From: Brachyspira pilosicoli
Lineage (GTDB): Bacteria; Spirochaetota; Brachyspiria; Brachyspirales; Brachyspiraceae
NCBI RefSeq assembly: GCF_036997485.1
Contig: NZ_JAWLPU010000002.1
Span: 310,001 to 374,000, forward strand
Direction: 5' to 3'
Length of the DNA: 64,000 bases
A program made the position numbers and the translations under genes. The notes under the pieces are model-generated. The model ran no database searches and was not told the DNA's origin. It was given only the letters and a program-made list of their open reading frames with translations. Numbering within the stretch: position 1 is the first letter of the stretch; each line of letters begins with the position of its first letter. Shown here in pieces: positions 50,346 to 60,172 of the stretch.

Positions 50346-51059
50346 TTATTTTAATACCCCTATAGTAAGCATTCTTCCAATCTGAAGAGCATCTCTTCTA
50401 TAAGAATAAAAATTATCATCATAACTATTAAGATTAGAAAGTTCAATATTATTCTCTAAAATACCGCATTCTATCATTTGACTCTTTACTTCTAAACCAT
50501 TATCAATATGCCATTTATTATTAATTATAGTTTTATTTTTAAAATGAATTGCTACTTCTTCGCCTACTTCATAATCTTTTAAAGCTATGTAAGGACCAAT
50601 ATAAGCATACATTTTAGATGGATTAGCATTATATTCTTTTATCATAGTATTAATAGTTTTTTCTGTAATATTTTGAACTGTACCTCTCCAACCAGAATGA
50701 ATTGCCGCCATAGAATTACTTTCACTGCAATAAAGTATTATAGGAACACAATCAGCTGTCTGAACTACTAATGGAATATTTTTTAAGCTGGTTATTATAG
50801 AATCAGTTTCTTTAACTAATTTTTCTCTGCTTCCAAATAAATTAATATTAGTTTCATCTATTTTTACTATATTATCTTTATGGACTTGATTCATAAAAAT
50901 GGCTTTATTAATATCAAAACCAATAGTATTAAAAAAAGTCTTCTCTTGATTGTCTCTATATTCTAAAGTAATGTCTTTAGGATTTACATTCGATTCTTTA
51001 GAAAGCACAGCTATATATATATTATCATTTTTATTATTAGGATAATAAATATTATGCAT
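50346..51059 (-). CDS. pgeF: Peptidoglycan editing factor (YfiH/PgeF laccase-domain protein)
   Basis: A 237-residue protein. MNQVHKDNIV, TDSIITSLKNIPLVVQTADCVPIIL (active-site Cys), AAIHSGWRGTVQNI (HSGWRG) and YAYIGPYIALKDYEVG are the PgeF signatures, with zinc ligands His, Cys and His visible. It is reported to correct peptidoglycan precursors carrying wrong L-amino acids and can act on purine nucleosides. It overlaps the small coiled-coil gene upstream by 8 bp. Confidence 0.88.
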   Translation of the reverse strand: MHNIYYPNNKNDNIYIAVLSKESNVNPKDITLEYRDNQEKTFFNTIGFDINKAIFMNQVHKDNIVKIDETNINLFGSREKLVKETDSIITSLKNIPLVVQTADCVPIILYCSESNSMAAIHSGWRGTVQNITEKTINTMIKEYNANPSKMYAYIGPYIALKDYEVGEEVAIHFKNKTIINNKWHIDNGLEVKSQMIECGILENNIELSNLNSYDDNFYSYRRDALQIGRMLTIGVLK

Positions 51060-51288
51060 TCTTTAGCCTTTTAATCTCCGCCTCTAATTCTTTTACTTTA
51101 TTAGTAAGGTCTTTAGTTTCGCTTCTGGATTGTTCCATAATATTTTCATACAAAACAAAAAACTTCTGTGCATATTCCAATTTTTGCTTTAATTCATTTA
51201 TCTCTTCTTTATAGATGTCTATTTTAGAAGCGAGAAGTTTATTATCTTCCTGCAATTCTAAAATAGTTTCTTTATCATTATATTCCAC
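51052..51288 (-). CDS. Small coiled-coil protein
   Basis: A 78-residue protein, almost entirely heptad-patterned (LELQEDNKLLASKIDIYKEEINELKQKLEYAQKFF and TNKVKELEAEIKRLKNA). Translation starts at GTG 51288, with AGGA nine nt before it. It resembles ZapB-like or other short coiled coils in size only. It is coupled to pgeF by an 8-bp overlap, which suggests a cell-wall connection but does not prove it. Confidence 0.6.
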   Translation of the reverse strand: MEYNDKETILELQEDNKLLASKIDIYKEEINELKQKLEYAQKFFVLYENIMEQSRSETKDLTNKVKELEAEIKRLKNA

Positions 51289-51425
51289 TTATACAAATCC
51301 TAATTTTTTCTATATAATATAATTATGTACATTAAAATTAAATTGTCAAGTTAAATTACATAATTATATTATCATAATCAAGTAAATATGAACTATAATA
51401 CAAATAATTATTTAACAATTAATTA

Positions 51426-52514
51426 TTATATGTTAGATACAATAATGTCTGATATTTCAGAACATTTTACTAATTTGTATAAATTAGATATATTTTTATC
51501 TTTAGGCATAATATCTATAGTTCTATAGCCTTCTTCTATGGTTTTATAAACGGCATTTTCTATATTTTCTGCCTCTTTATCTAAATTAAAAGAATGTCTA
51601 AACATCATAGCAAGAGAAAGTATAGTACCTATAGGATTAACCAAATCCTTACCTGCAATATCAGGAGCAGAACCATGAATAGGCTCATACATGCCAACTG
51701 TATTATCAGCAAGACTTGCAGAAGGAGCCATACCAATAGAACCAGTTATAACGCTAGCCTCATCAGAAAGTATATCTCCAAACATGTTTTCTGTAACTAT
51801 AATACCAAATTGAGAAGGATTAGCAATAATCTGCATAGCAGCATTGTCAACATACATATCATTATATTTAATGTCGCTATACTCTTTTGATAAATTATTC
51901 ATAACCTCACGCCATAATTTAGAAGTATGAAGCACATTAGCTTTATCAACGGAAGTTAAAGGCTTTTTAAGTTTTCTAGCCATCTCAAAAGCAACCTTAC
52001 CTATTCTTTTTATTTCATTTTCATCATAAGGCATAATGTCTATTGCTTTTTTTGTGTTATTAGTGTTTTCAAATTTATGCTCTCCAAAATATACTCCCCC
52101 TGTAAGCTCTCTCACTATAACAAAATCAATATCATTTTTAGTGATAATTTCTTTTAGAGGTGAAGCATATTCTAATGGTTTAAGCATTTTTATAGGTCTA
52201 ATATTAGCATAAAGCCCCATACCTTTTCTTAATTTAAGAAGCCCTTTCTCTGGTCTGTTTTCTGGAAGAACATTATCCCATTTAGGTCCTCCAACAGCAC
52301 CCAAAAGCACAGAATCAGAAGATTTGCATTTTTCTAAATTTTCATCAGTTAAAGGAACTCCATATTTATCTATAGAAGCTCCGCCCATATCAACATATTC
52401 TAAATTGAATTTATGAGAATATTTTTGCTCTATTTTTTTTAATACATCAATAGCCTTAGAAATAATTTCAGGACCAACCCCGTCCCCTTCAATAACAACA
52501 ATATTTTTTTCCAT
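51426..52514 (-). CDS. leuB: 3-isopropylmalate dehydrogenase
   Basis: A 362-residue protein. IEGDGVGPEIISKA at the start, LLGAVGGPKWDNV, RELTGGVYFGEH and NMFGDILSDEASVITGSIGMAPSASL (metal/substrate site) are the LeuB signatures. It oxidatively decarboxylates 3-isopropylmalate with NAD. It is the last gene of the leu cluster, 18 bp after leuD. Confidence 0.95.
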   Translation of the reverse strand: MEKNIVVIEGDGVGPEIISKAIDVLKKIEQKYSHKFNLEYVDMGGASIDKYGVPLTDENLEKCKSSDSVLLGAVGGPKWDNVLPENRPEKGLLKLRKGMGLYANIRPIKMLKPLEYASPLKEIITKNDIDFVIVRELTGGVYFGEHKFENTNNTKKAIDIMPYDENEIKRIGKVAFEMARKLKKPLTSVDKANVLHTSKLWREVMNNLSKEYSDIKYNDMYVDNAAMQIIANPSQFGIIVTENMFGDILSDEASVITGSIGMAPSASLADNTVGMYEPIHGSAPDIAGKDLVNPIGTILSLAMMFRHSFNLDKEAENIENAVYKTIEEGYRTIDIMPKDKNISNLYKLVKCSEISDIIVSNI

Positions 52515-52532
52515 AAATAATTATCCCTTAAA

Positions 52533-53015
52533 TTAATTTTTTAAAGAGTTCAAAAGCCCATTAGAATTAATAATATTTTTTATAAACTCTGGAAAAGGCT
52601 CTGCTTTGTAGCTTTCATTTTTAGTAATGTTTGTAATAATACCGCTGTCAAAATCAACTTCAACCTCATCACCAGCATTTATTTTTTTACTAGCCTCATC
52701 GCATTCTAATATAGCAAGCCCTATGTTAATAGAGTTTCTATAAAATATTCTAGCAAAAGATGAAGCTATAACGCAGGATATACCAGATTCTTTAATAGCA
52801 ATAGGAGCATGCTCTCTTGAAGAACCGCATCCGAAATTCTCTCCTCCCACCATTATATCGCCTGCTTTAACCTTGCCTACAAAATCTTTATCAATATCTT
52901 CCATACAATGAGAAGCCAACTCTGTATGATTAGCAGTATTTAAATATCTTGCAGGAATGATAACATCAGTATCAACATTATCTCCATATTTATGAACGAA
53001 ACCTTTAGCTTTCAT
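52533..53015 (-). CDS. leuD: 3-isopropylmalate dehydratase small subunit
   Basis: A 160-residue protein, the short form of the small subunit. [36 protein letters not shown] and [13 protein letters not shown] are the LeuD motifs. With LeuC it isomerises 2- to 3-isopropylmalate. It sits behind a 278-bp gap after leuC that contains a repeat cassette and a hairpin. Confidence 0.94.
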   Translation of the reverse strand: MKAKGFVHKYGDNVDTDVIIPARYLNTANHTELASHCMEDIDKDFVGKVKAGDIMVGGENFGCGSSREHAPIAIKESGISCVIASSFARIFYRNSINIGLAILECDEASKKINAGDEVEVDFDSGIITNITKNESYKAEPFPEFIKNIINSNGLLNSLKN

Positions 53016-53293
53016 ATTTTCTCCTAATTTAATTATTATTAATAATAAATACGGCTATAAAAAACTACATTCCTAAAAACTTTAAGCCGTAAAATTAATT
53101 AAATACACTAAAAATTTTATATTTTGTTGTAAATATTTCTGGGGCTTTGCCCCAGACCCCACTTCTTTTGGTGACCCAAAGAAGCAAAAGGACTGCAATT
53201 TTATATCCAAAATTATAATTTATATAATGTATTATATCTATAATTAAAAAATTTTATACTTAATTATTCTAAATACATTTTGAAATATTTCTA
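53016..53293. other. leuC-leuD intergenic region with hairpins
   Basis: A 278-bp gap inside the leu cluster. It contains composite hairpin cassette copy 1 (53139-53191) and a hairpin TACGGCT/AGCCGTA (53050-53091) that on the minus strand is followed by TTTATTATT, a weak terminator candidate ahead of leuD. Confidence 0.5.
53139..53191. repeat. Composite hairpin cassette, copy 1
   Basis: Two adjacent stems. The first is CTGGGGC-TTT-GCCCCAG (53139-53155), followed by ACCCCA and a second palindromic stem from CTTCTTTTGG to CCCAAAGAAG (53162-53184), then CAAAAGG. It is far more GC-rich than its surroundings. Copy 2 is at 56231-56282. Confidence 0.85.
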
Positions 53294-54541
53294 TTATTTA
53301 GGCTCTGTTATGTATCCTGTCAAAGCACTATATGCTGCTGTAGCAGGACTAGCCAAATATACTTTTGAAGTTTTATCTCCCATTCTTCCAACAAAGTTTC
53401 TATTAGTTGTAGTAACAGCAACCTCATCATGTGCAAGTATTCCCATATATCCGCCTAAACAAGGTCCGCATGTAGGAGTTGATACTGCACAACCAGCGTC
53501 AATAAATATATCCATATAGCCTAATTTTATGCACTCTTTATAAACTTTCTGCGTAGCAGGAATAATTATGCATCTTACATTCTTAGCTACTTTTTTTCCT
53601 TTTAAAATGTTGGCAGCTATAGCCATGTCGGATAATCTTCCATTAGTACAAGAACCTATAACAACCTGATCAACTTTTATGTCTTTTAATTCTTTAGCTT
53701 CTTTTGTGTTTTCAGGTAAATGCGGGCAAGCAACTGTAGGCTCAATTGCAGATAAATCAATATCATACTCTTTTTCATAAACTGCATCATCATCAGCTTT
53801 AAAAATAGTATAATCTCTTTTTACTATGTCTTTCAAGAATTCTATAGTTTTGTCATCAACTTCAAATATTCCGTTTTTAGCGCCTGCCTCAATAGCCATA
53901 TTAGAAATACAAGCCCTGTCGTCCATAGTAAGAGATGAAACACCCTCTCCCCTAAACTCCATAGATTTATATAATGCACCGTCAACTCCTATCATACCTA
54001 TAATATGAAGTATAACATCTTTTCCAGATACATTTGGCTTTAACTTTCCTTTAAGATTAAACTTAATAGCAGCAGGGACCTTAAACCAAACCTTTCCAGT
54101 AGCCATAGCAGCAGCCATATCTGTACTTCCAACACCAGTAGAAAAAGCACCAAAAGCCCCATAAGTACAAGTATGAGAATCCGCCCCAATTATAACTTCA
54201 CCAGGAGCAACTAAACCCTTTTCTGGCAAAAGTGCATGCTCAACACCCATATCACCCACATCATAATAATGAGTAATATCATGCTTATTAGCAAAATCTC
54301 TACATTGTTTGCACTGCTCTGCAGCTTTAATATCTTTGTTTGGAGCGAAATGGTCCATAACCAAAGCTATTTTTTCTTTGTCAAAAACTTTATTAAAACC
54401 ATGCTTTTCAAATTCATTTATAGCAACAGGACTTGTTATGTCATTGCCTAAAACTAAATCGGTTCTAACCATTATAAGCTCACCTGCTTCAACTTTATCA
54501 ACTCCAGCATGTGCAGCTAAAATCTTTTGTGTGATAGTCAT
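53294..54541 (-). CDS. leuC: 3-isopropylmalate dehydratase large subunit
   Basis: A 415-residue protein of the two-subunit aconitase-like type. Fe-S cysteines lie in VIGSCTNGR and CGPCLGG, and [38 protein letters not shown] is the substrate region. I start at ATG 54541 ([13 protein letters not shown]), preceded by AAGGA at good spacing. An upstream TTG reading adds five residues and has no SD. It follows a terminator after leuA, so it may be partly uncoupled from leuA. Confidence 0.93.
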   Translation of the reverse strand: MTITQKILAAHAGVDKVEAGELIMVRTDLVLGNDITSPVAINEFEKHGFNKVFDKEKIALVMDHFAPNKDIKAAEQCKQCRDFANKHDITHYYDVGDMGVEHALLPEKGLVAPGEVIIGADSHTCTYGAFGAFSTGVGSTDMAAAMATGKVWFKVPAAIKFNLKGKLKPNVSGKDVILHIIGMIGVDGALYKSMEFRGEGVSSLTMDDRACISNMAIEAGAKNGIFEVDDKTIEFLKDIVKRDYTIFKADDDAVYEKEYDIDLSAIEPTVACPHLPENTKEAKELKDIKVDQVVIGSCTNGRLSDMAIAANILKGKKVAKNVRCIIIPATQKVYKECIKLGYMDIFIDAGCAVSTPTCGPCLGGYMGILAHDEVAVTTTNRNFVGRMGDKTSKVYLASPATAAYSALTGYITEPK

Positions 54542-54596
54542 TTTTATATCCTTCAATAATTAATTAGCATAAATATATAAAATCATAATATATCAT

Positions 54597-54636
54597 AAAA
54601 AAGGGCTTCTACAATATTAAAAATTGCATAAGCCCT
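54597..54636 (-). terminator. Intrinsic terminator between leuA and leuC
   Basis: Minus strand: stem AGGGCTT (54630-54636) / AAGCCCT (54602-54608), with further weak inner pairing, then a run of T residues (54597-54601). It would stop most transcripts after leuA. Confidence 0.75.
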
Positions 54637-54645
54637 ATATAAAAA

Positions 54646-56142
54646 TTATAATTTATTCAAACCATTAATATAAGCCATCAAACTTGCCTGTATAATATCT
54701 GTACTTACAGCTCTTCCAATAACTGTTTTATTATCAGAAGCAAGTCTCACAATAACCTCTCCTAAAGCATCTTCACCTTCTGTAATGGCATTAATGCTAT
54801 ATGTAACCAATTTAGCTCTATTTGATGTTACAGAGTCAATAGCTCCAAATGCCGCATCAATAGGTCCGTTTCCTTTTCCTATAGCCTCAACAACATTCTC
54901 TTTATTGTCAATTATAGATACAGAAGCAAAAGAAGATATTGAATCACTGTCATTAACCATAAAGCTTTTTAATGTGTATGTAGGATTTTCTATATTTGTA
55001 TTTCCTATTAACAATGCTTCAATATCAGAATCAGTAACTATCTTCTTCTTATCTGCCAAAGCTTTAAACTCTGTAAACTTATCCTCTAAGACTTTATCAT
55101 CAATGTCATAACCCAAAGATTCAATTCTGTCTTTAAAAGCATGCTTACCAGAATGTTTTCCTAATACCATTTTATTTTGAGGTATTCCTATATCTTCAAC
55201 ATTCATAATCTCATAAGTAGAACGTTCTTTCAATACACCATGTTGATGAATACCAGCCTCATGAGCAAAAGCATTAGCTCCAACTATAGCCTTATTTGGA
55301 GCAACCACCATACCAGAAATTGTAGATAATAATTTTGAAACTTTATAAATGCGTTTAGTGTTAATATCAGTATAAGCATTATAAAAATCTTTTCTTGTTT
55401 TTATGCCCATTACAATCTCTTCTAAACTAGCATTACCAGCACGCTCACCTATACCATTAATAGTACATTCTACCTGAGTAGCACCAGCTAACACTGCAGA
55501 TAAAGAATTAGCAGTACCAAGTCCTAAATCATCATGACAATGCACAGATATATCAACATTCTCTATACCTTTAACATTCTCTTTTAAATATTTTATTAAG
55601 TCAGCCATTTCAATAGGAGTAGTATATCCTACAGTATCAGGAACATTTATAGTAGTAGCCCCGTTCTCAATAGCAACAGAATAAGCCTTAGCCAAAAACT
55701 CTCTGTCGCTTCTTGATGCATCCTCAGCAGAAAACTCTATAAATTCGAATTTGGTTTTAGCATAAGAAACAGATTCTTTTATAGTTTCTAATACTTGCTC
55801 TCTGGTCATCTCTAATTTATGCTTTAAGTGTATATCACTTGTAGCTATAAATGTATGAAGCATAGGGTGTTTTGCCTCAGCAAGTGCCTCATAAGCTCTG
55901 TCTATATCTTTTTTGTTGCATCTTGCTAAGCTTACCAATTTTGCATTTTCTACAACCTTACTTACTTCTCTTATGGCATTGAAATCATCATCAGAACATA
56001 TAGCAAAACCTGCTTCTATGATATCAACACCTAATTTGTCTAATTCAGCTGCCATCTCTAATTTTTCAGCCAAATTCATAGTACAACCAGGAGACTGCTC
56101 TCCATCTCTTAAAGTAGTATCAAAAATTTTAATCTTTCTCAT
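54646..56142 (-). CDS. leuA: 2-isopropylmalate synthase
   Basis: A 498-residue protein. KIFDTTLRDGEQSPGCTM is the catalytic start, HCHDDLGLGTANSLSAVLAGATQVECTINGIGERAGNASLEEIVM the metal-binding region, and EAGIHQHGVLKERSTYEIM a later motif. The C-terminal regulatory domain (about 390-498, AFGAIDSVT...INAITEGEDALGEVIVRLA) is present, so leucine feedback is expected. It condenses acetyl-CoA with 2-oxoisovalerate. It lies 335 bp after ilvC. Confidence 0.95.
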   Translation of the reverse strand: MRKIKIFDTTLRDGEQSPGCTMNLAEKLEMAAELDKLGVDIIEAGFAICSDDDFNAIREVSKVVENAKLVSLARCNKKDIDRAYEALAEAKHPMLHTFIATSDIHLKHKLEMTREQVLETIKESVSYAKTKFEFIEFSAEDASRSDREFLAKAYSVAIENGATTINVPDTVGYTTPIEMADLIKYLKENVKGIENVDISVHCHDDLGLGTANSLSAVLAGATQVECTINGIGERAGNASLEEIVMGIKTRKDFYNAYTDINTKRIYKVSKLLSTISGMVVAPNKAIVGANAFAHEAGIHQHGVLKERSTYEIMNVEDIGIPQNKMVLGKHSGKHAFKDRIESLGYDIDDKVLEDKFTEFKALADKKKIVTDSDIEALLIGNTNIENPTYTLKSFMVNDSDSISSFASVSIIDNKENVVEAIGKGNGPIDAAFGAIDSVTSNRAKLVTYSINAITEGEDALGEVIVRLASDNKTVIGRAVSTDIIQASLMAYINGLNKL

Positions 56143-56230
56143 TGTTAAAACCTTTTTATAAATAAACCATTGTATAATTAAATATTTTTATTAATTTTGC
56201 TTGTGTAAAATTATATTTTTATTTTGATAT

Positions 56231-56282
56231 CTGGGGCTTTGCCCCAGACCCCACTTCTTTTGTTGCCACAAAGAAGCAAAAA
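56231..56282. repeat. Composite hairpin cassette, copy 2
   Basis: The first stem CTGGGGC-TTT-GCCCCAG is identical to copy 1, and the same ACCCCA spacer follows. The second stem runs from CTTCTTTTGT to ACAAAGAAG (56254-56276). Where copy 1 has GG...CC, copy 2 has GT...AC, so the pairing is kept. Confidence 0.85.
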
Positions 56283-56367
56283 GGCTATATTTTAATATAA
56301 ATTTAATATTCATATCAAACAATCATAGTTAATATACATTATAATTATTTTTTACTTGCACTTTTTG

Positions 56368-56393
56368 GTTCTTTTTGCGGCGGGAAAAAGAAC
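56368..56393. repeat. Hairpin GTTCTTTTT-GCGGCGGG-AAAAAGAAC
   Basis: A 9-bp perfect stem with an 8-nt G-rich loop GCGGCGGG, 86 bp from composite cassette copy 2. The loop is the most GC-rich short segment in this gap. It may belong to the same mobile or regulatory cassette. Confidence 0.7.
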
Positions 56394-56477
56394 AATAAAA
56401 AATTACAAACTTAAAAATTTTAAATATAAAACTCCTATATAAAAATATTTAATTATAGCTCTGAGTTTGGATAAAAA

Positions 56478-57527
<1,050 letters not shown>

Positions 57528-57540
57528 TTATTTAAAATTA

Positions 57541-58068
57541 TCAAAAATCAAAATTATTTATTATATTCATATCAGGCACATCATCACCCAGCTGTATTGA
57601 TGTTACCCCTGTCCTTGAAAGCTCTAATATGTTAAAATCTTTTAACGCCTCTAAATAACCGTCTATTATAGAAGCAGAAGCAGTAATCTCTACTATCATG
57701 CTCTTACTTCCTATATCAAGTATAAGCCCATTATGAGCATTGGTTATATCGCAAATTCTACGTTTATTAGAATCATCTATCTCTATTTTTACTAATAATA
57801 AATCTCTTATTATGCTATTACAATGGTCTATTAAATGAACTGAATGAACCTCTATAAGTTTAGAAGTTTGTTTCATAATCTGAGTAATATGCAAATCATC
57901 TCCCTCTGTAACTATAGTCATTCTTGATATACTTGGAACACAAGTTACTGAACAAGTAATAGTTTCTATATTAAAACCTTTTTGACTAAATAATAATGTA
58001 ATTCTGTTTAATACACCAGAACTATTATCTACAAATAAAACTAAAACTCTTCTTTGTTTGCTATTCAT
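57541..58068 (-). CDS. ilvN: Acetolactate synthase small subunit
   Basis: A 175-residue regulatory subunit with an N-terminal ACT domain (VLVLFVDNSSGVLNRITLLFSQKGFNIETITC) and a C-terminal domain starting near residue 80. It binds valine and activates IlvB. It starts 18 bp after ilvB. Confidence 0.92.
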   Translation of the reverse strand: MNSKQRRVLVLFVDNSSGVLNRITLLFSQKGFNIETITCSVTCVPSISRMTIVTEGDDLHITQIMKQTSKLIEVHSVHLIDHCNSIIRDLLLVKIEIDDSNKRRICDITNAHNGLILDIGSKSMIVEITASASIIDGYLEALKDFNILELSRTGVTSIQLGDDVPDMNIINNFDF

Positions 58069-58086
58069 TTTTCACTCCTACTATTT

Positions 58087-59760
58087 TTAATCTACTATTA
58101 TATCATCTACTGTTCCGCCAGCTGGAATCATAGGCAAAACTCTCAAATCTTTATCTATAACACATTCTATCCACACAGGAGATTTGCATTTTAATGCCTC
58201 TTCAAAAACACTTTCAAATTCACTTATAGTTTCGCATCTAAAACCTTTAGCCCCAAAACCTTCGGCAACTTTTACATAATCCATTCTTTTATTTATATCT
58301 GTACTTGAGTATCTTTTGTCATAAAATATAGTTTGCCATTGTCTAACCATACCCAATGTACTATTATTAAGTATTATAGTTATAATAGGTAAATTATACT
58401 CAACAGCTGTTGCTACTTCATTTAAATTCATATAAAAAGAACCGTCTCCTGTTATATGTATGACTTTCCTATCTGGTTTAGCCACCTGAACGCCTAAAGC
58501 AGCTCCATATCCAAAGCCCATAGTTCCCAAACCTCCGCTTGTTATAAAGCTCCTTGGTTTAGTATGACGTATATACTGAACAGCCCACATCTGATGCTGA
58601 CCTACATCTGTAACATAAATAGCATCATCTTTAGTTTTATCACCTATTATATTCATAACTCTGCTTGGATAAATGCCGTCTTTATTAGTGTTTCTCTTAA
58701 AATTTTCTTCTTTTTCTTTTGATATTAAATCAGATAAATATTTTACCCATTCATCATCTTTCACTCTTTTTACAAGTTTATTAAACCTATCTAATACATC
58801 ATTCAAATCGCCTATTATGCTATAATCAACATTAACATTTTTATTAATCTCACTTCTGTCAATGTCTATATGCACCTTTTTAGCGGCTCCTCCAAATTTA
58901 GAAGTATTCAAAGCAACCCTATCACTAAACCTAGTACCAATAGCAAGTATTAAATCAGCTTCATTCATAACCTTATTGGCAGTAGCAGAGCCATGCATTC
59001 CCAAAAGCCCTATATTTAATTTATCATTATATCCTAATACACCAGCCCCCATTAAGGTATGCACTGAAGGGATATTAGTATTAATCATAAACTCTCTTAA
59101 TTTGTCGCTTGAATCTTTAGCCCCTCCTCCAAAATATATGATAGGCTTTTTAGATTCATTTATTAATTTTGCTACTTCTTTTATAGTGTTTTCATCTTCA
59201 GAACTTATTTGAACTTGTTTTGGAGTAATTTTTTGTCTTTTAGTAAATTCTGTTTCTGCTATTGTAATGTTTTTTGGTATGTCTATTAAAACAGGTCCCT
59301 TTCTTCCAGTATTTGCTATATAGAAAGCCTTTCTAATAGTATCAGCCAAATCATTAACATCTCTAACAACGAAATTATGTTTTGTAATAGTCATTGTTAT
59401 TCCTGCAATATAAACCTCTTGAAAAGAATCTTTACCTATCAAACTTGTAGGCACGTTTGCAGTAATAGCAATCAAAGGCACACTATCCATATATGCTGTA
59501 GCTAATGGTGTTACTAAATTAGTAGCTCCCGGTCCGCTTGTTGCAATTACTACTCCTGTTTTTCCGCTTGCTCTTGCATACCCATCAGCTGCATGACAGG
59601 CTCCTGTTTCATCAACTGGCATTATATGCCTTATTTTATCTCTATATTTATAAATAGCATCGTATATGTTTAAAGCAGCTCCGCCCGGATAACCAAATAC
59701 AGTATCTACTCCCTCCTCTATTAAAACTTCAATTAAGATGTCTGAACCGTTCAATTGCAT
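58087..59760 (-). CDS. ilvB: Acetolactate synthase large subunit
   Basis: A 557-residue thiamine-diphosphate enzyme. FGYPGGAALNIYDA, ATSGPGATNLVTPLATAYMDSVPLIAITANV (FAD/ThDP-fold), ITGDGSFYMNLNEVATAVEYNLPIITIILNN (ThDP GDG-N27-NN) and GGxGTMGFG are typical. The catalytic glutamate (E51) sits in PVDETGACHAADGYARA, where most family members read RHEQAAAHAADGYAR, a small local variation. It makes acetolactate or acetohydroxybutyrate. SD AGGAG precedes the ATG. It heads the operon behind a leader peptide region. Confidence 0.95.
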   Translation of the reverse strand: MQLNGSDILIEVLIEEGVDTVFGYPGGAALNIYDAIYKYRDKIRHIMPVDETGACHAADGYARASGKTGVVIATSGPGATNLVTPLATAYMDSVPLIAITANVPTSLIGKDSFQEVYIAGITMTITKHNFVVRDVNDLADTIRKAFYIANTGRKGPVLIDIPKNITIAETEFTKRQKITPKQVQISSEDENTIKEVAKLINESKKPIIYFGGGAKDSSDKLREFMINTNIPSVHTLMGAGVLGYNDKLNIGLLGMHGSATANKVMNEADLILAIGTRFSDRVALNTSKFGGAAKKVHIDIDRSEINKNVNVDYSIIGDLNDVLDRFNKLVKRVKDDEWVKYLSDLISKEKEENFKRNTNKDGIYPSRVMNIIGDKTKDDAIYVTDVGQHQMWAVQYIRHTKPRSFITSGGLGTMGFGYGAALGVQVAKPDRKVIHITGDGSFYMNLNEVATAVEYNLPIITIILNNSTLGMVRQWQTIFYDKRYSSTDINKRMDYVKVAEGFGAKGFRCETISEFESVFEEALKCKSPVWIECVIDKDLRVLPMIPAGGTVDDIIVD

Positions 59761-59886
59761 AAAAATCTCCTAAAATCTACTAAATTCTATATATAGTATT
59801 ATAAATATATACAAATATAACAGAATATAATTATTATTTTTGTTTTATTTTTTTATGTATGTGTATTGTTTTTTATGATAGAAACT
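59761..59886 (-). promoter_or_regulatory. ilvB 5' leader after the leader peptide
   Basis: About 126 nt between the leader stop and ilvB. I see no GC-rich terminator hairpin with a U-run. The SD region TAGGAGA (59766-59772) is complementary to TCTCCTA (59908-59914) inside the Ile/Leu codon run, which would allow a translational control switch. Confidence 0.45.
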
Positions 59887-59961
59887 TTACAGGATAATAA
59901 TGAGAGATAGGAGAATAATAGATATGTTAGTTTGATTGAAATGTTTGAAAAATGACTTCAT
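59887..59961 (-). CDS. Predicted ilv operon leader peptide (Ile/Leu-rich)
   Basis: A 24-codon ORF ending in ISIILLSLIIIL and a TAA stop. Its last twelve codons are six Ile, four Leu and two Ser. All four Leu codons are CTC, CTA or CTG, although TTA dominates in this genome. The SD AAGGGGA is 6 nt before the ATG. A promoter (59992-60020) lies just upstream, and ilvB starts ~126 nt after the stop. This is the arrangement of an amino-acid attenuator peptide. It is too short to rest on coding statistics; the composition and position are the evidence. Confidence 0.8.
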   Translation of the reverse strand: MKSFFKHFNQTNISIILLSLIIIL

Positions 59962-59991
59962 ACATCTTCCCCTTATCTTATTTTTGTATAT

Positions 59992-60020
59992 ATTATATAA
60001 TACTTCTAACAATATTGCAA
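59992..60020 (-). promoter_or_regulatory. Promoter of the ilv-leu operon
   Basis: Minus strand: TTGCAA (60015-60020), a 17-bp spacer and TATAAT (59992-59997), with transcription starting near 59985, about 24 nt before the leader peptide ATG. Confidence 0.65.
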
Positions 60021-60105
60021 TAGCAAAAACAAATATTTTGATAAAAAAATTATGTTATCTAATAAAATATAATTCAAAAAAATACAAATATGTAATTTAA
60101 GAGTG

Positions 60106-60133
60106 TTGACTTTTTATTTAAAAAAAAGATAAT
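60106..60133 (+). promoter_or_regulatory. Promoter of the phasin-like / UbiB unit
   Basis: TTGACT (60106-60111), a 16-bp spacer and GATAAT (60128-60133). SD AGGAGG lies before the ATG at 60173. It is divergent from the ilv promoter. Confidence 0.6.
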
Positions 60134-60172
60134 TATAATATATAAAATTAATACTTTTTAGGAGGAATAATT

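Larger units (their letters stand above)
56143..56477. other. ilvC-leuA intergenic region with hairpins
   Basis: A 335-bp gap within the operon. It holds composite cassette copy 2 (56231-56282) and a third hairpin (56368-56393). I found no leader peptide or promoter for leuA. Confidence 0.5.

Noticed and set aside
51594-51890. 98-residue plus-strand ORF inside leuB
   Set aside because: It is antisense to a clear leuB gene, has unusual residue composition and no SD.
59761-60020. T-box riboswitch upstream of ilvB
   Set aside because: I found no T-box bulge, no specifier loop and no terminator/antiterminator pair; the leader peptide explains the region better.
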